From Pseudonocardia sp. DSM 110487 (GTDB taxonomy: Bacteria > Actinomycetota > Actinomycetes > Mycobacteriales > Pseudonocardiaceae): a DNA stretch of 64,000 nt. Position 1 is the first letter of the stretch. Every line of letters begins with the position of its first letter. The notes under the pieces were generated by a model that did not search any database, was not told where the DNA came from, and worked only from the letters and a program-made list of their open reading frames with translations. Shown here in pieces: positions 59,485 to 64,000 of this stretch. The translations under genes and the position numbers were made by a program. Where the stretch lies: positions 3,968,001 to 4,032,000 of the forward strand of contig NZ_CP080521.1 in the NCBI RefSeq assembly GCF_019468565.1, written 5' to 3'.

Positions 59485-61287
59485 TCAGGCGGCCAGGCCG
59501 GCGTAGCGACCGTCACGGGCGACGAGGCTGTCGTGGGTGCCCGTCTCGGCGATCCGGCCGTGATCGAGCACGACGATCTGATCGGCGGCCCGCACCGTGG
59601 AGAGCCGGTGGGCGATGGTGATCGTCGTCCGGCCGCGGCTGAGCTCGTCGAGGGCGCGTTGCACGGCGCGTTCGGTCCGGGTGTCGAGCGCGCTGGTCGC
59701 CTCGTCGAGGACCAGGATCCGAGGGTCGCGCAGCAGGGTCCTGGCGATCGCGATGCGCTGCTTCTCCCCGCCGGAGAAGCGGTGGCCCCGGGAGCCGACG
59801 ACCGTGTCGTAGCCGTCGGGAAGGCTCGTGATCAGGTCGTGGATCTGCGCGGCCCGCGCTGCCGCCTCGATGTCGGTGTCGGTGGCGTCGGGCCGGGCGT
59901 AGCGCAGGTTCTCGCGGATCGTGGTGTGCAGCAGGTAGGTCTCCTGGCTGACGACGCCGACGATGCGCGCGAGGTCGGCCAGGCGCATGTCTCGCAGGTC
60001 GATGCCGTCGATGGTGATGCGCCCGGCGTCGGGGTCGTGGAGCCGCGCGATCAGGGCGGCGAGGGTGCTCTTGCCCGAACCGGTCTCACCCACCAGCGCG
60101 AGGGTGGAGTTCGCGGGCACGTCCAGCGTGATCCCGTCGATGGCCGCGGCGGCGCTGCCGGGATAGGTGAACCTGACGTTCTCGGCGCGGACGTGTCCCT
60201 CGACCCGAGCCGGGTCGATGTCCACCGGTGTGGCCGGGTCGTCGACCTCCACCAATAGGTCGAGGTACTCGAAGATCCGTGCGAACAGCGCGAGCGAGCT
60301 GACCAGCGACACCCCGACGTCGAGGAGGCCGACGATCGGCCGGAACAGCCCCGCCTGCAGGGTGGTGAAGGCGACGAGCGTGCCGATCGTCATCGTCGCG
60401 GCGGTGACCGGCAGGCCCGCGCTGAGGTAGATGATCGCCGGGATGGCGGCGAAGACGACGGTGGTGGCGGCCATCCGCCAGCGCCCCGCGAGCTGGGCGC
60501 GTAGCTCGAGATCGACCAGTCGTTCCGATGAGGCGCTGAACCGCTGGACCAGCGCCGGCCCGGTGCCCAACGTCTTGGTCAACTGCACGCCGCTGATCGA
60601 CAGCCCTTCCTCGATGACGACGTTCAGGTCGGCCAGCTCGCGTTGCTGGGCCGCGGTGATGGCCCGCCGCATCCGCGCCACGCGACGGGTCAGCCAGATC
60701 GACGGCGGCAGCACCAACAGCGAGACCAGCGTCAGCTGCCAGCTCAGGGCGAGCATCGCGACGAGGGTCGCGACGACGGTGGTGAGGTTCGAGGCGAGCG
60801 AGGTGGCCGTCGACGTGACGACGGTCTGCATGCCGCCGATGTCGTTGGTGATCCGCGACTGCACCTCACCGGTGCGCGTGCGGGTGAAGAAGGCGATCGA
60901 CTGGCGCTGCAGGTGGGTGAAGACGTCGGTGCGCAGCCGGTGCATGACCTTCTGACCGACGTTCGTCGAGATCCAGGCCTGGACCACGCCCATGGCCGCG
61001 GTCACGGCGGCGACGGCGACCATGCCGATGACCAGCCAAACGAGGAGGGTCAGGTTCTGGTGCGGCAGGGCATCGTCGATGACGGCGCGCAGCAGGAACG
61101 GCGAGGCCATCGCGACAACGGACGACATGACGATGATCGCGGTGACCGTCGCGATGGACCAGCGGTGCGGGATGAACAGCCGTGCGATCCGGCGCAGTGA
61201 GACGTCGCGTGCCTGCGCCTTGTCCGCGGCGCTCACGGTGTGCCGGGCCGGCCGGCTCAGCTTGTCGGTGGGGATGTCGGGTCCCAA
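59485..61287 (-). CDS. ABC exporter, fused membrane and ATP-binding domains
   Basis: A 600-residue half-transporter. Six membrane helices (about residues 35-315) include FFTRTRTGEVQSRITNDIGG. The ATPase has Walker A GETGSGKST, signature HRFSGGEKQRIAIAR, Walker B ILVLDEATSALDT and switch IAHRLSTVRAAD. It probably exports drugs or lipids as a dimer. I chose TTG 61287, preceded by GGAAGGA, because the upstream ATG 61332 would place the operator palindrome inside the coding region. It is divergent from the MarR gene and probably repressed by it. Confidence 0.9.
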   Translation of the reverse strand: MGPDIPTDKLSRPARHTVSAADKAQARDVSLRRIARLFIPHRWSIATVTAIIVMSSVVAMASPFLLRAVIDDALPHQNLTLLVWLVIGMVAVAAVTAAMGVVQAWISTNVGQKVMHRLRTDVFTHLQRQSIAFFTRTRTGEVQSRITNDIGGMQTVVTSTATSLASNLTTVVATLVAMLALSWQLTLVSLLVLPPSIWLTRRVARMRRAITAAQQRELADLNVVIEEGLSISGVQLTKTLGTGPALVQRFSASSERLVDLELRAQLAGRWRMAATTVVFAAIPAIIYLSAGLPVTAATMTIGTLVAFTTLQAGLFRPIVGLLDVGVSLVSSLALFARIFEYLDLLVEVDDPATPVDIDPARVEGHVRAENVRFTYPGSAAAAIDGITLDVPANSTLALVGETGSGKSTLAALIARLHDPDAGRITIDGIDLRDMRLADLARIVGVVSQETYLLHTTIRENLRYARPDATDTDIEAAARAAQIHDLITSLPDGYDTVVGSRGHRFSGGEKQRIAIARTLLRDPRILVLDEATSALDTRTERAVQRALDELSRGRTTITIAHRLSTVRAADQIVVLDHGRIAETGTHDSLVARDGRYAGLAA

Positions 61288-61313
61288 GTCGGGTACGTCC
61301 TTCCGTCGAGATT

Positions 61314-61330
61314 GTTGAGGTTGCCTCAAC
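61314..61330. promoter_or_regulatory. MarR operator palindrome
   Basis: GTTGAGGTTGCCTCAAC: perfect 7-bp arms with a 3-base centre. It lies between the divergent ABC exporter and MarR genes and is the likely binding site of that regulator. Actinobacterial MarR exporters commonly use TTGAGG/CCTCAA half-sites. Confidence 0.75.
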
Positions 61331-61367
61331 ATGAGGGAACAACGGTACCTGTTGCTAGGGTATTCCG

Positions 61368-61784
61368 GTGCCCGAGGAGCCGGAGGAGTCGCTGGCCGAG
61401 GCGTTCCGTGGGGTGGCGCGGCAGCTGCGGCACCAGACCCAGCGCACGCTCGCACCGTGGGACGTCACCCCGGCGCAGGCTCGCGCGCTCGGGGTGCTCA
61501 CCCGGCACGGGCCGATGCGACTCGGCGCGCTTTCCGAGCACCTGCGCATCGCCCCGCGCTCCGCGACCGAGGTGGTCGACGCGTTGGAGGAGGCGCGGCT
61601 GGTCGAACGCCGCCCCGACCCCGACGACCGTCGCGCCACCCTCGTCGCGCCCACCGGCCGAGGCGAGGAGGTGGCCGCCGGGATCCGAGCCGCGCGAGCC
61701 GCCGAGGCAGAGGGCTTCTTCGCCCGCCTCGACGAGGCCGATCGAGCGTCGCTCGCCCGCATCCTGCACGCGCTGCGGAGCTGA
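61368..61784 (+). CDS. MarR-family transcriptional regulator
   Basis: A 138-residue MarR protein: the winged helix-turn-helix covers VTPAQARALGVLTRHGPMRL, GALSEHLRIAPRSATEVVDA and the wing ERRPDPDDRRATLV. Dimerisation helices occupy both ends. GTG 61368 lies seven bases after a -10-like TAGGGT, so the mRNA may be leaderless. It probably represses the divergent ABC exporter through the palindrome at 61314. Confidence 0.92.
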   Translation: MPEEPEESLAEAFRGVARQLRHQTQRTLAPWDVTPAQARALGVLTRHGPMRLGALSEHLRIAPRSATEVVDALEEARLVERRPDPDDRRATLVAPTGRGEEVAAGIRAARAAEAEGFFARLDEADRASLARILHALRS

Positions 61785-61862
61785 TCCGCGTTCGCCGCGA
61801 GTCGGGGGACATGACGTCCACATTCGGACGATATGTCCCGATCCTGTCGATCAGGTGACTCC

Positions 61863-62879
61863 TCACCGTTCGAGCAGTCGCTCGCTCAGCTCCCAGAGCC
61901 GCCGTGCCGACTCCGGGTCGACGGCGTGCGGCACGACGTCGGACGAGACGACGGGCTCGGCGCCGAAGTTGATGGGCTTCGGGTCCTCGTCCAGCGGCGA
62001 GATGTCGTTGTCCTTCAGGTAGACACCGCCGATCTCGGCGAGCAGCGGGCTGGTCGCGGCGAACACGCTGGTGCTGGCCCCCTGTTGCGGCGTCTTCATC
62101 TCACGGTCGGGGTCGCGGACCGGCCGGCCCTGTTCGTCGATCAGTCCCATGGCCCGCAGCTCGTCGTCGCTCTGCCACGGTGTCCGCACCTCGCCGTCGA
62201 CGAGGAAGGGCCCCAGGTTCGTGCCGAGGACGACGCCCGGGTGCACCGCGTAGCCACGGATGCTCTCCGCGGCCCATCGGCGGTCCAGCTCGACGGCGAA
62301 CAGGACGTTCGCTGTCTTGGACTGGCCGTAGGCGAGCATGCCGTCGTAGCCGGTGGTGAAGTGCGGGTCGTCCCAGCGAATGTCGGACAGGCGGTGGCCA
62401 CCGGAGGTCAGGTTGACGACGCGGGCGCCGTGCGCGGCGCGCAGCGCCGGCAGCAGGGCGAGGCTCAGCTGGAAGTGGCCGAGGTGGTTGGTCGCGAACT
62501 GCGACTCGTAGCCGCGGGCGTCTCGCACCAGTGGGCCGCCCATGATGCCGGCGTTGTTGATCAGGATGTGGAGGGGGCGGCCGGAGTCGAGGTACCGGGC
62601 GGCGAAGGCGTTGATCGATGCGGGGTCGAGGAGGTCCAGCCGACCGACCTCGGCGCGCTCGACCCCGGCCAGCGCGGCTGCGGCGCGGTCCGGGTTGCGC
62701 GCGGCGACGGTGACGGACGCGCCCGCCCCGCTGAGTGCGCGGGTGGTCTCGAGGCCGAGCCCGATGTGACCTCCGGTGACCACGACGTTCCGGCCGGAGA
62801 GGTCGATGCCCTCGAGGATCTCCTCGGCCGTCGATGCCGCGGTGAACCCGGACCCGAGGGGGTGTTGCTTCTGAGTCAT
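61863..62879 (-). CDS. SDR-family oxidoreductase (protochlorophyllide reductase/retinol dehydrogenase-like)
   Basis: A 338-residue long-type SDR. Its NAD(P) motif is VVTGGHIGLGLETTRAL (His-Ile where GxSGLG usually has Tyr-Ser), followed by AARNPDRAAAAL, INNAGIMG, NHLGHFQLS and catalytic Ser TSGGHRLSD with YGQSK. The C-terminal extension (about 250-338) is usual for this subgroup. It is divergent from the AraC regulator and separated from it by a very short gap, so it is probably its target. The substrate is unknown. Confidence 0.9.
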   Translation of the reverse strand: MTQKQHPLGSGFTAASTAEEILEGIDLSGRNVVVTGGHIGLGLETTRALSGAGASVTVAARNPDRAAAALAGVERAEVGRLDLLDPASINAFAARYLDSGRPLHILINNAGIMGGPLVRDARGYESQFATNHLGHFQLSLALLPALRAAHGARVVNLTSGGHRLSDIRWDDPHFTTGYDGMLAYGQSKTANVLFAVELDRRWAAESIRGYAVHPGVVLGTNLGPFLVDGEVRTPWQSDDELRAMGLIDEQGRPVRDPDREMKTPQQGASTSVFAATSPLLAEIGGVYLKDNDISPLDEDPKPINFGAEPVVSSDVVPHAVDPESARRLWELSERLLER

Positions 62880-62952
62880 GTCTCCACCCTGCGACCGTCC
62901 GTCCGTACTTTGAATGATTGACGGTGCGCATTTCTTGCGCGATCGTACGAAC

Positions 62953-63891
62953 GTGGTCGGCGATCAACTGTCCGAGGTTTTCGACTTCGTCGAGGTCCGC
63001 GGAGTGCTGTCGGGCGGGATCGCGGTGCGGGGCCCCTGGGTGTCGCGCGCCGTCATCACCGACTCGCTGAAGTTCATCGCGATGGTGTGCGGCCGGGCCC
63101 GGCTGGTCACCGACGGCGTCGACGGGCCGATCGAGCTCGAGCCGGGCGACGTCGCCATCCTGAACAACCGGTCGTGGGTGGAGCTGCGGGGCGGCACCGG
63201 GGACGGGTTGCCTCGCGAGGTCGTGCCGGAGGAGAACGATCTCTCGACCCGCCTCGTCGGCGCCTCATGGGACCCTGACGACGACGTCGTCGTCGGCGGT
63301 CATGTCGACCTCAATCCGGCCGGACGGGCACTGCTGCTGCAGGCGCTCCCACCGCTGGGGCACGTCCGGGCATCGGCTGCTGCGGGGACCAACCTGCGCG
63401 GCACCCTCCACCGGCTGTTCCGCGAGGTCACCGAGAACCGCACGGGCTCCTCGTTCGCGATCCGGCAGTACGGACAGCTCCTGCTGCTCGACGTGCTGCG
63501 CGCCTACGTCGACCAGTCCGAGCTGCCCCCGGGATGGCTGCGGGCGCTCACCGACGAACGGTTGCGTCCCGCGCTCACCCTCATGCACGCCGAACCCGGC
63601 AAACCGTGGCGGTTGGACGAGTTGGCGCGTGCCGCGGCGATGTCGCGGACCTCGTTCGCCGAACGTTTCCGGACCGTGGCGGGCATGCCGCCGCTGACCT
63701 ACCTCAGCCGCTGGCGGATGCTGCTGGCGCAGCGCGCTCTTCGGCACGGCGATGCCCGCGTCGGGTCGCTGGCGGCCGAGCTGGGCTATGCGTCGGAGAG
63801 CGCCTTCAGCACCGCGTTCAAACGGGAGGTGGGGGAGTCACCGCTGCACTACCGGTTCCGGGTACGCGAGGAGCAGCCGTCACCGATGTGA
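62953..63891 (+). CDS. AraC-family regulator with N-terminal cupin domain
   Basis: A regulator of about 312 residues: an N-terminal cupin-type sensing domain (EVRGVLSGGIAVRGPWVSRA, PGDVAILNNRSWVELRGG) and two C-terminal helix-turn-helix motifs (RLDELARAAAMSRTSFAERF and VGSLAAELGYASESAFSTAF). I prefer GTG 62953 because homologous cupin-AraC proteins start just before this first helix; ATG 62914 gives 13 more residues but leaves only 34 bases to the divergent SDR start. It probably controls that SDR. Confidence 0.88.
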   Translation: MVGDQLSEVFDFVEVRGVLSGGIAVRGPWVSRAVITDSLKFIAMVCGRARLVTDGVDGPIELEPGDVAILNNRSWVELRGGTGDGLPREVVPEENDLSTRLVGASWDPDDDVVVGGHVDLNPAGRALLLQALPPLGHVRASAAAGTNLRGTLHRLFREVTENRTGSSFAIRQYGQLLLLDVLRAYVDQSELPPGWLRALTDERLRPALTLMHAEPGKPWRLDELARAAAMSRTSFAERFRTVAGMPPLTYLSRWRMLLAQRALRHGDARVGSLAAELGYASESAFSTAFKREVGESPLHYRFRVREEQPSPM

Positions 63892-63910
63892 TCTGTGCAC
63901 TGCCGATCGG

Positions 63911-64000
63911 TCACGGGCGGCGCGTGACGAGATCGGCGAGCTTCGCGAGCCGGGACTCGCGCCCGCCCCTGAGCTCCTTGCGGTCCGCCCAGCCGTAGGC
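63911..64000 (-). CDS. 3' end of an unidentified gene (window edge)
   Basis: The minus strand is open from the last base to a TGA at 63911-63913, giving 29 residues (AYGWADRKELRGGRESRLAK, then LADLVTRRP). The composition is Arg/Lys/Leu-rich and looks like a helical C-terminus. Too little is present to name a family. The stop lies 20 bases from the AraC stop, convergent. Confidence 0.45.
   Translation of the reverse strand, partial: AYGWADRKELRGGRESRLAKLADLVTRRP

Noticed and set aside
1..64000. CRISPR array, tRNA or rRNA genes
   Set aside because: No regularly spaced repeats and no recognisable tRNA or rRNA segments were seen on reading the window; absence is not proven without a covariance-model scan.

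Overview
The window is very GC-rich, uses many GTG and a few TTG starts, and packs genes with ATGA, GTGA and TGATG overlaps. It carries a Pls/PosA-type synthetase, mycofactocin-type dehydrogenases and CutRS-like regulators. This fits an actinobacterium, most likely Pseudonocardiaceae (inference from gene content only). I saw no rRNA, tRNA, CRISPR array, transposase or integrase.

Layout. 1-2.7 kb: 3' end of a zinc alcohol dehydrogenase, a Bcr/CflA drug exporter and a MmyB-type regulator, overlapping head to tail. 2.8-6.6 kb: a PaoABC-type exported aldehyde oxidoreductase whose FAD subunit is cut by one in-frame TAG. 6.6-8.3 kb: two lipoproteins on the minus strand (PQQ-type sugar dehydrogenase, cyclophilin-like). 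8.4-9.1 kb: decayed SDR and TetR fragments and a hairpin element. 9.2-10.7 kb: an acyltransferase-type membrane protein with a hexanucleotide repeat. 11.1-14.3 kb: an O-antigen polymerase remnant, then an orphan PstS beside a Na/Pi cotransporter. 14.3-19.6 kb: a Pls/PosA synthetase overlapping an M1 peptidase. 19.8-21.0 kb: a carboxylase remnant and a phosphoesterase.

21.1-48.6 kb is the main feature: an approximately 27-kb catabolic island. In order it holds ferredoxin and P450, alcohol dehydrogenase, alpha/beta hydrolase, a branched-chain-type ABC importer (one polypeptide fuses permease and both ATPases) with its binding lipoprotein, SDRs, a GMC oxidoreductase, aldehyde dehydrogenase, a KSTD/fumarate-reductase-like flavoprotein, a nine-gene beta-oxidation-like operon, small SnoaL/EthD-like proteins, an acyl-CoA ligase and a TetR regulator. 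Eight copies of a 14-bp palindrome (consensus AACTGA-NN-TCAGTT) lie in the promoter regions of this island, including the tetR gene itself. I saw none elsewhere in the window. The island therefore reads as one TetR-controlled regulon: import, P450 hydroxylation, alcohol and aldehyde oxidation, CoA activation, then beta-oxidation with a probable retro-aldol (DUF35 plus thiolase-like) step and a possible hydroxyacyl-CoA kinase step. A hydrophobic, branched or alicyclic (terpenoid- or steroid-like) substrate is likely but cannot be named from sequence.

48.6-55 kb: a CutRS-like two-component system divergent from a lipoprotein, VanY-type peptidase and FtsX-type ABC operon, with a direct repeat in the shared promoter. 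55-64 kb: an MFS exporter with a C-terminal dimeric-barrel domain, a 41-residue membrane protein, an empty stretch with a long inverted repeat, a TPR-like protein, SerA, a divergent ABC exporter/MarR pair with a clear operator, a divergent SDR/AraC pair, and the 3' end of one more gene.
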